Assembly (NCBI RefSeq): GCF_964252635.1
Contig: NZ_CAXUNP010000002.1
Span: forward strand, 62,001 to 126,000
DNA: 64,000 bases
Origin: Jatrophihabitans sp964252635
GTDB taxonomy: Bacteria > Actinomycetota > Actinomycetes > Mycobacteriales > Jatrophihabitantaceae
Reading direction: 5' to 3'
Numbering within the stretch: position 1 is the stretch's first letter; the number at the start of each line of letters is the position of its first letter. The position numbers were made by a program, and so were the translations under genes. The notes under the pieces are model-generated. The model ran no database searches, had not been told where the DNA came from, and worked only from the letters and a program-made list of their open reading frames with translations. Positions 35,058 to 43,699 of this stretch are shown piece after piece.

Positions 35058-36833
35058 ATGGCTCGTGAGTTCCAGCAGGTCGGCGTCATCGGTCTCGGCA
35101 CGATGGGCGCGGGGATCGTCGAGGTCTTCGCCCGCAGCGGGCTGTCCGTCGTTGCGATCGAGAAGAGCGCCGACGCGTTGGCGCACGGTCGCAGCACGCT
35201 GGAGAACTCGGTCGCACGCGCGGTCGATCGCGGGAAGATGTCGGCCGAGGAGCAGCAGGAGCTGCTCGCGCGCGTCCGCTTCGGCACCGAGCTCGCCGAG
35301 CTGGCCGAGGTCGACCTCGTCATCGAGGCCGTCCCGGAGCAGCTGGAGCTCAAGCGCGCGCTGTTCGCCGAACTCGACGGGATCTGCAAGCCCGACACCG
35401 TCCTGGCCAGCAACACCTCCTCGCTGTCGATCACCGAGATCGCCGTGTCGACGGGGCGTCCCGGCAAGGTCGTCGGCCTGCACTTCTTCAACCCGGCGCC
35501 GGTCATGAAGCTCGTCGAGGTCATCCGCACCGTCGTCACCGAGCAGGAGGTCATCGACGACGTCGAGGCCTTCGCGCAGCGTCTCGGCAAGACCGACGTG
35601 ACGGTCGGTGACCGGGCCGGTTTCATCGCCAACGCGCTGCTCTTCGGCTACCTGAACCACGCCGTCGCGTTGTTCGAGTCGCGCTACGCCAGCCGCGAGG
35701 ACATCGACGCCGCCATGAAGCTCGGCTGCGGGCTGCCGATGGGCCCGCTGGCGCTGCTCGACCTCATCGGGATCGACACCGCCTACGAGATCCTCGACAC
35801 GATGTACAAGCAGTCGCGCGACCGTCTGCACGCGCCGCAGCCCATCTTCAAGCAGATGATGACGGCGGGGCTGCTGGGTCGGAAGAGCGGTCGCGGTTTC
35901 TACACCTTCGACGCACCCGGCTCGCCGAACCTCGTCGCCGACGAGCTGACCCCGCCGGCCCACCCGGACCTCCAGGGCGTCCGCCCGGTCAGCAGGGTCG
36001 GTGTCGTCGGCTCGGGCACGATGGCGACCGGCATCATCGAGGTGTTCGCGAAGGCCGGTTACGACGTCACGTTCGTCACCCGCGGCTCGGACAAGAGCGA
36101 CAAGGTCTCGGCGGCGATCACCAAGTCGCTGGAGAAGGCGGTCGGGCGCGGCAAGCTCAGCGAGGCCGACCGCGACGCCACCCTGGCGCGCCTGACGCCG
36201 TCCACGACGCTCGACGACCTCGCCGGCGTGCAGCTGGTGGTCGAGGCCGTCGTCGAGGACCTCGCGGTGAAGCAGACCCTGTTCGCCAACCTCGACGACA
36301 TCTGTGCGCCGGGCACCGTGCTGGCCACCACCACGTCGTCCCTGCCGGTCATCGAGTGCGCGGCGGCGACGTCACGGCCGTCCGAGGTCATCGGCATGCA
36401 CTTCTTCAACCCGGCCGCCGTCATGCGGCTCGTCGAGGTCGTCCGCACGGTCTCGACCGCGGCCGACGTCGAGGCCACCGTCCTGGACGTCACCGCCAAG
36501 ATCGGCAAGCACGCCGTCCGCTGCGTCGACCGGGCCGGGTTCATCGTCAACGCGCTGCTGTTCCCCTACCTCAACGACGCCATCAAGATGCTCGAGGCGC
36601 ACTACGCCACCGCCGACGACATCGACTCGGCGATGAAGGTGGGTTGCGGTTACCCGATGGGGCCGTTCGAACTGCTCGACGTCGTGGGCAACGACGTCTC
36701 GCTGGCCATCGAGCGCGAGCTCTACCAGGAGTTCCGCGACCCCGGCTTCGCACCGGCCCCGCTGCTCGAGCAGCTGGTCACCGCAGGCCGCCTCGGCCGC
36801 AAGACCGGTATGGGCTTTCGCGACTACCGCTGA
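35058..36833 (+). CDS. Tandem (double) 3-hydroxybutyryl-CoA dehydrogenase
   Basis: A 591-residue protein made of two complete 3-hydroxyacyl-CoA dehydrogenases in one chain. The first half has the NAD motif GLGTMG near residue 12, the catalytic His in GLHFFNPAPVMKLVEV and the C-terminal GCGLPMGPLALLDLIG domain. The second half, from about residue 312, repeats this: GSGTMATG, GMHFFNPAAVMRLVEV, GCGYPMGPFELLDVVG. Both halves look catalytically competent. It would reduce acetoacetyl-CoA to 3-hydroxybutyryl-CoA (or the reverse) and so feed Ccr after dehydration. Such double proteins occur in actinobacteria. The end overlaps the convergent methyltransferase by 10 bp. Confidence 0.92.
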   Translation: MAREFQQVGVIGLGTMGAGIVEVFARSGLSVVAIEKSADALAHGRSTLENSVARAVDRGKMSAEEQQELLARVRFGTELAELAEVDLVIEAVPEQLELKRALFAELDGICKPDTVLASNTSSLSITEIAVSTGRPGKVVGLHFFNPAPVMKLVEVIRTVVTEQEVIDDVEAFAQRLGKTDVTVGDRAGFIANALLFGYLNHAVALFESRYASREDIDAAMKLGCGLPMGPLALLDLIGIDTAYEILDTMYKQSRDRLHAPQPIFKQMMTAGLLGRKSGRGFYTFDAPGSPNLVADELTPPAHPDLQGVRPVSRVGVVGSGTMATGIIEVFAKAGYDVTFVTRGSDKSDKVSAAITKSLEKAVGRGKLSEADRDATLARLTPSTTLDDLAGVQLVVEAVVEDLAVKQTLFANLDDICAPGTVLATTTSSLPVIECAAATSRPSEVIGMHFFNPAAVMRLVEVVRTVSTAADVEATVLDVTAKIGKHAVRCVDRAGFIVNALLFPYLNDAIKMLEAHYATADDIDSAMKVGCGYPMGPFELLDVVGNDVSLAIERELYQEFRDPGFAPAPLLEQLVTAGRLGRKTGMGFRDYR

Positions 36834-37453
36834 CGGCGCGCGACCACGGCGAACAGCGGGTCGCCGCGATAACCGTGCTCGGGGGTGCGACGCGAGACCT
36901 CGGCCGGGTCGAATCCTCCGGCCCGTCGCAGGTGCTCGGCGACCAGCGCGCAACGGCCCTCGTCGTCGGTCGCCAGCCAGGCGTGCACCGCCTTGGTCGG
37001 GAAGCAGCGGTTCGAGAACGTGAGGACCACCGGCGCGCCGGGCCGTAGTACCCGCGCGGCCTCGGCCAGCACCTCGACGGGCCGCGTCAGGTAGTCGATC
37101 GAGACGCAGCACAGCACCGCGTCGAAGGACGCGTCGCCGAACGGCAGCCGGGGGTCGACGTTCAGATCGTGGACGACGTGCTCGGTGGCCATCGGGTTGG
37201 CCTCGAGTTCAGCGGCGTTCATGCCCAGCACGACGAGCTCACGCGGGGCACGGCGCAGGTGCGACACCCACGACGACATCAGGTCGAGAACACGGGAATC
37301 GGGAGCGTCGACGCCCAGCTCGGTGTAGAGCGCCGCGACGGCGTCGATGGCGCCGTCGTCGATGTGGGTGACGAAGCGGGGCTGGCGGTAGAACTGCGTA
37401 TCGGCGGCCGGGTCGTCGCGTGCGAAGAACCAGGGCGGGTATTCGTCGGTCAC
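36824..37453 (-). CDS. Class I SAM-dependent methyltransferase
   Basis: A 209-residue methyltransferase with motif I VLDLMSSWVSHL (a variant lacking the usual GxGxG), DLNVDPRLPFGDASFDAVLCCVSIDYLTRP and LRPGAPVVLTFSNRCFPTKAV. The N-terminus (PPWFFARDDPAADTQFYRQPRFVTHID) is typical of a widely conserved bacterial group whose substrate is unknown. TAGCCT seven bases before GTG 37453 marks a leaderless promoter. Confidence 0.8.
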   Translation of the reverse strand: MTDEYPPWFFARDDPAADTQFYRQPRFVTHIDDGAIDAVAALYTELGVDAPDSRVLDLMSSWVSHLRRAPRELVVLGMNAAELEANPMATEHVVHDLNVDPRLPFGDASFDAVLCCVSIDYLTRPVEVLAEAARVLRPGAPVVLTFSNRCFPTKAVHAWLATDDEGRCALVAEHLRRAGGFDPAEVSRRTPEHGYRGDPLFAVVARRQR

Positions 37454-37492
37454 CTCCCCGAGGCTAGGCCGAGGGGGGTTGGCGCCCGGAGT

Positions 37493-38065
37493 TCAGGCGG
37501 GCGGCGTCCAGGGCTGGACGAAGTCGTTGCCGGGGCGCCCCTCGACGGCCATGACCAGCGACGCGGCGTCGGCCCCGTCGAGCTGCTCACGCAGGATGTC
37601 CGCGTGGCCGGCGTGCCGGGCCAGCTCCTCGACCAGGTGGACGAACTCGAAGCGGGCGACCGAGGCGACCGGCTCGTCGACGCCGTCCCAGGGAGCGGGC
37701 GGGGCGACGACCTCGTCGCCCGGACCGATCGATGCCACCCGGGCCAGGAACTGCGCGCGGAGGTCGTCGAAGGTCTTCAGGGCCGCGGCCAGCGTCTCGC
37801 CCTCGGCGAGCGTGAAGCTACCCGTGAACTCGGCGAACCCGGCTTCGTCGATGGGGACGTCCTCTCCCGAGCTGCGGCGCAGGTACTGCCGCATCACGTA
37901 GGAGGCGTGCTTGATCAACCCGCCGACCGACAGGGAACTGCGGCACGGGGTGTCGCGCGCCTGCGGCTCCGAGAGCCCGAACGCCGCGGCGCGCAGGGAC
38001 GTGAGTTGACCGTCGAGGAACCCGACGAGGTTGTCGCCCTCGCTGTGCCGGCCCGGACCGAACAT
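37493..38065 (-). CDS. DinB-family (DUF664) protein
   Basis: Four-helix DinB/YfiT-like protein of 190 residues with the expected metal-ligand histidines in GGLIKHASYVMRQYL and in FEFVHLVEELARHAGHADILREQL. DUF664 members include mycothiol-dependent enzymes and stress proteins; the activity here is unknown. ATG 38065 is chosen because GGGAGG lies five bases upstream; ATG 38092 would add nine residues. Confidence 0.8.
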   Translation of the reverse strand: MFGPGRHSEGDNLVGFLDGQLTSLRAAAFGLSEPQARDTPCRSSLSVGGLIKHASYVMRQYLRRSSGEDVPIDEAGFAEFTGSFTLAEGETLAAALKTFDDLRAQFLARVASIGPGDEVVAPPAPWDGVDEPVASVARFEFVHLVEELARHAGHADILREQLDGADAASLVMAVEGRPGNDFVQPWTPPA

Positions 38066-38109
38066 GGTGACCTCCCAGGGGTGTAGCTGCATGCTCCTAC
38101 GCTGGACGG

Positions 38110-38415
38110 GTGCCACGCCAGAACCGCCGCCGCGAAGCCGCACCCCTGGCGACCCCGCGGGGCGGGGGAGAGCGTCGCGAGGACTACCAGGGCCTGACGT
38201 ACGCCGTGCGGGCCGTGAGCGGGCAGGCCGCTGCGAAGCCGTACCGCTGCCCGGGATGCGACCAGGAGATCCGCGCCGGCGTTCCGCACCTGGTGTGCTG
38301 GCCGGCCGACGACGTGTCCGCCGAGGACCGCCGTCACTGGCACAGCGCGTGCTGGGCGGCCCGCGGCCGCCGGGCGCCCGGCGTGCAGCGCTCGCGTTCA
38401 GCACCTCGGTACTGA
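38110..38415 (+). CDS. Small Cys/His-rich protein
   Basis: A 101-residue basic protein with CPGCDQEI, then PHLVCWP and HWHSACW, giving a Cys4/His2-3 cluster that could bind zinc. The N-terminus is Arg-rich (PRQNRRRE). I recognise the pattern from unnamed actinobacterial proteins but no function. TACGCT six bases before GTG 38110 indicates a leaderless transcript, divergent from the DinB gene. Confidence 0.7.
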   Translation: MPRQNRRREAAPLATPRGGGERREDYQGLTYAVRAVSGQAAAKPYRCPGCDQEIRAGVPHLVCWPADDVSAEDRRHWHSACWAARGRRAPGVQRSRSAPRY

Positions 38416-38430
38416 CCGCGCCGGCGCAGG

Positions 38431-39399
38431 CTACTTCGCGGTCGGCGGCTCGTCGGGCGTGACCGTGCGGTTCTCGGCCAGCGCGCTCTGCAACCGCTGC
38501 GTCAGCAGCGTGATCTCGTCGTGGGCGGTGTCGCGGACCTCGTGCAGGCGACGGACCTCGCGGGTGGCGTCGGCGACGACCTGCTCGGCCTGTGTATGGG
38601 CCTCGGCGACGATCGTCGCGGCCTTTGCGTCGACGGCCTGCTTCTGCTCGGTCTGCTGACGCTGCGCCTCGGTGCGGCGCATCCGCAGCGTGATCTCGAA
38701 GTCCTCGTCGGCCTGCGTACGCGCCGCGAGGGACGCGGCCTCGAGCCGGGTCCGCTCGTCCAGCGACTCCTCGTCGAGCCGGGCCCGTTCCGCGACCGAC
38801 TCGGCGTCCAGGCGGCTGCGCTCGGCCTCGGCCTGCGCCGTCAGGGCGGCTTCCTGGTTACGGGTCCGCTGCTCGCTCGCCGCCAGCTCGGTCTCGACTG
38901 CGGAGCGGCGCTGCTCGGCCTCGGCGATCCGGGTGCGGAAGGTCTGCTCGGCGTCGGTGAGGCGCTCGCCGGCCGCTGCGGTGATCCGCTCGGCCTCGGC
39001 CTGGGCCTCGGCCCGGATGCGGGCCGCCGCGTCGTCGGCCCCACTGCGGATCTGCTCGGCCTCCGCCTTGGCGTCGGCCCTCGTCTTCGCAGCGTCCGAC
39101 GTCGCCGCATCGAGCTTCTGCTTGATCTTGTCGTCGACGTTGGCCTCGTTGACCTCCTCGCTGGCCAGGCGCAGCTGCCGCCGCAGGGACTCGACCTGGG
39201 CCTGGACGCTGGCCAGCTGCGCCGCGAGGTCGGCGCTGCTGGCGGCCGCCGAGTCGCGCTCGGCGGCCATCATCCGGATGTCGTCGTCCAGCCGGGTGAT
39301 CTCGCGGTCGACCTGGGTGCGGTCGTAGCCGCGCATCGCGGTGTCGAAGCCCCGGCTCGAGTCGTAGAGAGGGAGAAGGTCTTGGCTCTGCTCGCTCAT
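38431..39399 (-). CDS. DivIVA/FilP-like coiled-coil protein
   Basis: A 322-residue protein that is almost wholly coiled coil. The N-terminal RGFDTAMRGYDRTQVDREITRL segment is DivIVA-like; the rest is Ala/Glu/Arg-rich heptads (AEAEQIRSGADDAAARIRAEA and similar). Sequence and place next to the epimerase/thiolase genes recall the cytoskeletal FilP/Scy proteins of Streptomyces, from memory SCO5396-5397 beside the epimerase SCO5398. A role in polar growth or cell-wall organisation is inferred. AGGAG seven bases before ATG 39399 fixes the start. Confidence 0.8.
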   Translation of the reverse strand: MSEQSQDLLPLYDSSRGFDTAMRGYDRTQVDREITRLDDDIRMMAAERDSAAASSADLAAQLASVQAQVESLRRQLRLASEEVNEANVDDKIKQKLDAATSDAAKTRADAKAEAEQIRSGADDAAARIRAEAQAEAERITAAAGERLTDAEQTFRTRIAEAEQRRSAVETELAASEQRTRNQEAALTAQAEAERSRLDAESVAERARLDEESLDERTRLEAASLAARTQADEDFEITLRMRRTEAQRQQTEQKQAVDAKAATIVAEAHTQAEQVVADATREVRRLHEVRDTAHDEITLLTQRLQSALAENRTVTPDEPPTAK

Positions 39400-39512
39400 A
39401 CGCGCACTCCTGACGTCGCTCGGCTCCGGGACGGGTCGGTTACCCCGCTCCATCGTCGCACCTCGCCGTGGGAGCGGGCCAGGTGCCGCAGAGCTCGTGC
39501 GTGGTGGGCCGG

Positions 39513-40865
39513 TCAGCGGTCCCGGAAGCGGTTAATCCCCTCGAGGTGCTGGGCCCGCAGGTCGTGGTCGCGCACGCCCAGACCCTCCTCCGGGGCCAGG
39601 CACAGCACGCCCACCTTGCCCTGGTGCAGGTTCTTGTGGACGTCGAGGGCGGCCTGGCCCGTCTCGGCGAGGGGGTACACCTTGGACAGCGTCGGGTGCA
39701 CGGCACCCTTGGCGATCAGGCGGTTCGCCTCCCACGACTCGCGGTAGTTCGCGAAGTGCGAGCCGATGATGCGCTTCAGCGTCATCCACAGGTAGCGGTT
39801 GTCGTACTCGTGCATGTACCCCGAGGTCGACGCGCAGGTGGTGATGACGCCGCCGCGGCGGGTGACGTAGACCGAGGCGCCGAAGGTCTCGCGGCCCGGG
39901 TGCTCGAACACGATGTCGATGTCGTCGCCACCGGTGAGCTCGCGGATCTTGGACCCGAACCGCTTCCACTCCGACGGCTGCTGCTCGCCGTCCTTCCAGA
40001 ACTCGTAGCCCTCGGCGCTGCGGTCGATGACCAGCTCCGCGCCCATCGCGCGGCAGATCTCGGCCTTCTCCGGCGAGGACACCACGCAGACCGGGATCGC
40101 CCCGCCGTTGAGGGCGTACTGCGTCGCGTAGCCGCCCAGCCCGCCGGAGGCGCCCCAGATCAGGACGGTGTCGCCCTGCTTCATGTTCGCGCCGTGGTGG
40201 CTGACGAGCTGGCGGTAGGCGGTGGAGTTGACCAGCCCGGGTGCGGCGGCCTCCTCCCAGGTCAGGTGGGCGGCCTTGGGCATGAGCTGGTTGGACTTGA
40301 CCAGGGCGAGCTCGGCCAGCCCGCCGTAGTTGGTCTCGAAGCCCCAGATGCGCTGCTGCGGGTCCATCATCGAGTCGTCGTGGCCCTGCGGGTCCTCGAG
40401 CTCGACGGACAGGCAGTGGGCGACGACCTCGTCGCCGGCCTTCCATCGGGTGACGCCCGGCCCGGTGCGCAACACGACGCCGGCGAGGTCGGACCCCACG
40501 ACATGGAAGGGCTGGTCGTGCTTGCCGGCCAGCTCCGAGGACCGGCCGTAGCGCCTGAGGAAGCTGAACGTCGAGACCGGCTCGAAGATCGACGTCCACA
40601 CGGTGTTGTAGTTGATCGCGCTGGCCATCACGGCCACGATCGCCTCGCCCGGCCCGAGCTCGGGGGTGGCAACCTCCTGCAGGTGCAGGCTCTTGCGCGG
40701 GTCCTTGTCGCGGGTCTCGAGGCCGGCGAACATCTCCTGCTCGTCGGCGCGGACGACCATGCCCCGGTAGCTGTCGGGGACGGGCAGGCCGGCGAGGGCG
40801 CCCAGGTCGTCGGCGAGGATGGCGCTCTGCACATCGCTGACGCTGTCGGAGTGAATGTCGTCCAC
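39513..40865 (-). CDS. ccr: Crotonyl-CoA carboxylase/reductase
   Basis: NADPH-dependent reductive carboxylation of crotonyl-CoA to (2S)-ethylmalonyl-CoA, the key step of the ethylmalonyl-CoA pathway and a source of extender units for polyketides. The 450-residue medium-chain reductase has the nucleotide motif GASGGLGGYATQYA and the CO2-pocket residues reported for Ccr: the Asn in INYNTVW (about N87), Phe-Glu in GFETNYGG (F176/E177) and His in GSHFANYRE (H370). A plain crotonyl-CoA reductase would lack these. GTG 40865 has GAAAGG upstream. A 20-bp palindrome sits 31 bp before the start. Confidence 0.94.
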   Translation of the reverse strand: MDDIHSDSVSDVQSAILADDLGALAGLPVPDSYRGMVVRADEQEMFAGLETRDKDPRKSLHLQEVATPELGPGEAIVAVMASAINYNTVWTSIFEPVSTFSFLRRYGRSSELAGKHDQPFHVVGSDLAGVVLRTGPGVTRWKAGDEVVAHCLSVELEDPQGHDDSMMDPQQRIWGFETNYGGLAELALVKSNQLMPKAAHLTWEEAAAPGLVNSTAYRQLVSHHGANMKQGDTVLIWGASGGLGGYATQYALNGGAIPVCVVSSPEKAEICRAMGAELVIDRSAEGYEFWKDGEQQPSEWKRFGSKIRELTGGDDIDIVFEHPGRETFGASVYVTRRGGVITTCASTSGYMHEYDNRYLWMTLKRIIGSHFANYRESWEANRLIAKGAVHPTLSKVYPLAETGQAALDVHKNLHQGKVGVLCLAPEEGLGVRDHDLRAQHLEGINRFRDR

Positions 40866-40895
40866 AGTCAGGCCTTTCGGTGTTCGGAAGGTCAG

Positions 40896-40915
40896 ATGTT
40901 ACTGAACAGTAACAT
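40896..40915. promoter_or_regulatory. 20-bp palindrome upstream of ccr, TetR-type operator candidate
   Basis: ATGTTACTG-AA-CAGTAACAT is a perfect palindrome between the epimerase stop (40918) and the ccr GTG (40865). It is AT-rich compared with its surroundings. Size and symmetry fit a TetR-family repressor dimer. No regulator gene adjoins it. Confidence 0.7.
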
Positions 40916-40917
40916 TG

Positions 40918-41373
40918 TCAGTGGTCGGCGGGTTCGACGAGCTCCATGAGCACGCCGCCGGTGTCCTTGGGGTGGACGAAGTTGACCCGGCTCCCGGCGG
41001 TGCCGCGCCGCGGCTCGTCGTAGAGCAGGCGCATCCCGCGCGCCCGCAGCGTCTCGCTGACGGCGGCGACGTCCTCGACGGTGTAGGCGACCTGCTGCAC
41101 GCCCGGGCCGTTGCGGTCGAGGAACGTCGCGATCGTCGACTGCTCGGACAGCGGGGCCAGCAGCTGGATCTGCGTGGCGCCGTCGCCGACGGCCAGCATC
41201 GCCTCGCGGACGCCCTGCTCCTCGTTGACCTCCTCGTGCACGGACACGATGCCGAAGGTCTCGGCGTAGAAGGCGATCGCCTTGTCCAGGTCCGGTACGG
41301 CGATGCCGACGTGGTCGATCTTGGTGAACAGGCCGGCGGACGTGCTGCCGGTGGGCGCGCTGTCGGTGGGCAT
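40918..41373 (-). CDS. mce: Methylmalonyl-CoA/ethylmalonyl-CoA epimerase
   Basis: Vicinal-oxygen-chelate enzyme that interconverts 2S and 2R forms of methylmalonyl- or ethylmalonyl-CoA, needed between Ccr and Ecm. The 151-residue protein has the metal-ligand segments KIDHVGIAVPDLDKAIAFY, GVQQVAYTVEDV and the C-terminal GGVLMELVEP glutamate. ATG 41373 gives the normal length; longer in-frame extension would run into the thiolase promoter. It is upstream of ccr on the same strand. Confidence 0.93.
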   Translation of the reverse strand: MPTDSAPTGSTSAGLFTKIDHVGIAVPDLDKAIAFYAETFGIVSVHEEVNEEQGVREAMLAVGDGATQIQLLAPLSEQSTIATFLDRNGPGVQQVAYTVEDVAAVSETLRARGMRLLYDEPRRGTAGSRVNFVHPKDTGGVLMELVEPADH

Positions 41374-41407
41374 CGGGACATCGTGCCAACCTGAACCGCT
41401 TACAGAG

Positions 41408-41425
41408 ACCGTCCGGTGGGACGGT
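41408..41425. promoter_or_regulatory. Inverted repeat between epimerase and thiolase
   Basis: ACCGTCC-GGTG-GGACGGT has 7-bp perfect arms in the divergent 133-bp region. It could be an operator shared by the two genes. TATGGT at 41461-41466 is the nearest -10-like box for the thiolase. Confidence 0.4.
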
Positions 41426-41506
41426 TCACACATCGACCCCGTCACGAGCCGGCGCCTGGATATGGTGGTCGGGTCGTCCATCCACCGAGGAGACCAGGAG
41501 TCAGTC

Positions 41507-42694
41507 ATGGCCGGATCCGTCATCGTCAGCGGGGCCCGTACCCCGATGGGCCGCCTGCTCGGCTCCCTCAAGGACTTCTCGGGTGCCGATCTGGGCGGTG
41601 TGGCCATCAAGGCGGCGCTGGAGCGTTCCGGAGTGGCCCCGGACCAGGTGCAGTACGTCATCATGGGCCAGGTCCTGCAGGCCGGGGCCGGGCAGATCCC
41701 GGCCCGTCAGGCAGCGGTCAAGGCGGGCATCCCGATGACCGTGCCCGCGCTCACGATCAACAAGGTCTGCCTGTCCGGCCTCGACGCGATCGCGCTCGCC
41801 GACCAGCTCATCCGGGCCGGCGAGTTCGACATCATCGTGGCCGGCGGCCAGGAGTCGATGACCAACGCCCCGCACCTGCTGCCCAAATCGCGCGGCGGTT
41901 ACAAGTACGGCGCGATCGAGCTGCTCGACTCGATGGCCTACGACGGCCTGACCGACGCCTTCGACCACATCCCGATGGGCGAGTCCACCGAGCACCACAA
42001 CGGCAAGCTCGACCTCACCCGTGAGGCGCAGGACGAGTTCTCGGCGCGTTCGCACCAGCGCGCGGCACTCGCCGCCAAGAACGGCGTCTTCGACGACGAG
42101 ATCGCCACCGTGCTCATCCCGCAGCGCAAGGGCGACCCCATCGAGTTCCGCGACGACGAGGGCATCCGCGCCGACACGAGCGTCGAGTCGCTGGCCAAGC
42201 TGCGCCCGGCGTTCACGAAGGACGGCACGATCACCGCGGGCTCGGCGTCGCAGATCAGCGACGGTGCGGCGGCCGTCGTCGTCATGAGCAAGGCCAAGGC
42301 CGAGGAGCTCGGGCTGAGCTGGCTGGCCGAGATCGGTGCCCACGGCAACGTGGCCGGCCCCGACAACTCGCTCCAGTCGCAGCCGGCCAACGCCATCAAG
42401 CACGCCTTGAGCAAGACCGACCTGTCGGTGTCCGACCTGGACCTCATCGAGATCAACGAGGCGTTCGCGGCCGTCGGCCTGCAGTCGATGAAGGACCTCG
42501 GCGTCAGCGAGGACATCGTCAACGTCAACGGCGGCGCCATCGCGCTGGGCCACCCGATCGGTATGTCCGGCGCGCGGCTCGCGCTGACCCTCGCGCTCGA
42601 GCTCAAGCGGCGGGGTGGCGGTACGGGTGCGGCCGCGCTGTGCGGCGGTGGCGGGCAGGGCGACGCCCTGCTGCTGCACGTTCCCGCGTCCTGA
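41507..42694 (+). CDS. atoB: Acetyl-CoA acetyltransferase (thiolase)
   Basis: Condenses two acetyl-CoA to acetoacetyl-CoA, the entry to the ethylmalonyl-CoA pathway or polyhydroxybutyrate synthesis. The 395-residue protein has the nucleophile C88 in NKVCLSGLDAI, the INEAFAAV motif, the GGAIALGHPIGMSGAR His loop and the C-terminal GGGGQGDALLL cysteine region (CGGGG). AGGAG six bases before ATG 41507 sets the start. It is followed by meaB. Confidence 0.93.
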   Translation: MAGSVIVSGARTPMGRLLGSLKDFSGADLGGVAIKAALERSGVAPDQVQYVIMGQVLQAGAGQIPARQAAVKAGIPMTVPALTINKVCLSGLDAIALADQLIRAGEFDIIVAGGQESMTNAPHLLPKSRGGYKYGAIELLDSMAYDGLTDAFDHIPMGESTEHHNGKLDLTREAQDEFSARSHQRAALAAKNGVFDDEIATVLIPQRKGDPIEFRDDEGIRADTSVESLAKLRPAFTKDGTITAGSASQISDGAAAVVVMSKAKAEELGLSWLAEIGAHGNVAGPDNSLQSQPANAIKHALSKTDLSVSDLDLIEINEAFAAVGLQSMKDLGVSEDIVNVNGGAIALGHPIGMSGARLALTLALELKRRGGGTGAAALCGGGGQGDALLLHVPAS

Positions 42695-42712
42695 CCGGCA
42701 CGCGTTCCCGCC

Positions 42713-43681
42713 GTGGCCGTCTCGCGCCGTGACGTCGATGTCGACGACCTCGTCGCACGGGCGCGCGACGGTTCGGCGCGGGCCGTCGCCCGGCTGATCT
42801 CCCTGGTCGAGAACGACTCACCGGTGCTGCGCGCGGTCGCGGCCGCGCTGGCACCGGACGGCGGGCACGCCCAGGTGGTCGGGCTGACCGGTTCGCCCGG
42901 CGTCGGCAAGTCGACGTCCACCTCGGCGCTGGTGACGCACCTGCGTGCTGCGGGCAGGCGGGTCGGTGTCCTGGCCGTCGACCCGTCGTCGCCGTTCTCC
43001 GGCGGGGCCCTGCTCGGCGACCGGGTGCGCATGCAGGACCACGCCACCGACGAGGGCGTGTTCATCCGCTCGATGGCCTCGCGCGGGCAGCTCGGCGGGC
43101 TGTCGGCCGCGGTACCTCAGGCGCTGCGCGTGCTCGACGCCGCGCGCTGCGACATCGTGCTGATCGAGACGGTCGGCGTCGGCCAGGCCGAGGTCGAGAT
43201 CGCCTCCCTCGCCGACACGACGCTGCTGGTCGTCGCGCCCGGTTTCGGCGACGGCATCCAGGCCGCCAAGGCCGGCATCATCGAGATCGCCGACGTGTTC
43301 GTCGTCAACAAGGCCGACCGCGACGGTGCCGACCAGGTCGTGCGCGACCTGCGCTACATGCAGTCGCTCGGTGGTCGGCACTCGTCCGAGGGGGCGTGGC
43401 GCCCGCCGATCGTCAAGACGGTGGCGGCCCGTGCGGAGGGCGTCGACGACGTCATCGCCGCGGTCGAGAAGCACCGTAGCTGGCTGGACAAGCACGGCGA
43501 GCTGACCCGCCGCCGGCAGGTGCGTGCCGCCGCCGAGATCGAGGCCATCGCGCTCGGTACGGTGCGTCGCCGCTTCGCCGACGTCCACGGCTCGGTGGCC
43601 CTGGACAAGGCTGCCGCGCGCGTGGTAGACGGCCTGACCGATCCCTACACGGCAGCCGACGAGCTGGTCGCCGAGCTCTGA
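42713..43681 (+). CDS. meaB: MeaB-type G-protein chaperone of B12-dependent mutases
   Basis: GTPase that protects and reactivates acyl-CoA mutases and gates adenosylcobalamin loading. The 322-residue protein has P-loop GSPGVGKS (K66), the VDPSSPFSGGALLGDRVRM switch region, ETVGVGQ and the NKAD guanine motif, all typical of MeaB/ArgK. It starts 18 bases after the thiolase. Its clients would be Ecm (28053) and the isobutyryl-CoA mutase (51456). Confidence 0.95.
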   Translation: MAVSRRDVDVDDLVARARDGSARAVARLISLVENDSPVLRAVAAALAPDGGHAQVVGLTGSPGVGKSTSTSALVTHLRAAGRRVGVLAVDPSSPFSGGALLGDRVRMQDHATDEGVFIRSMASRGQLGGLSAAVPQALRVLDAARCDIVLIETVGVGQAEVEIASLADTTLLVVAPGFGDGIQAAKAGIIEIADVFVVNKADRDGADQVVRDLRYMQSLGGRHSSEGAWRPPIVKTVAARAEGVDDVIAAVEKHRSWLDKHGELTRRRQVRAAAEIEAIALGTVRRRFADVHGSVALDKAAARVVDGLTDPYTAADELVAEL

Positions 43682-43699
43682 TCCACGGAGCAGCGCGAG

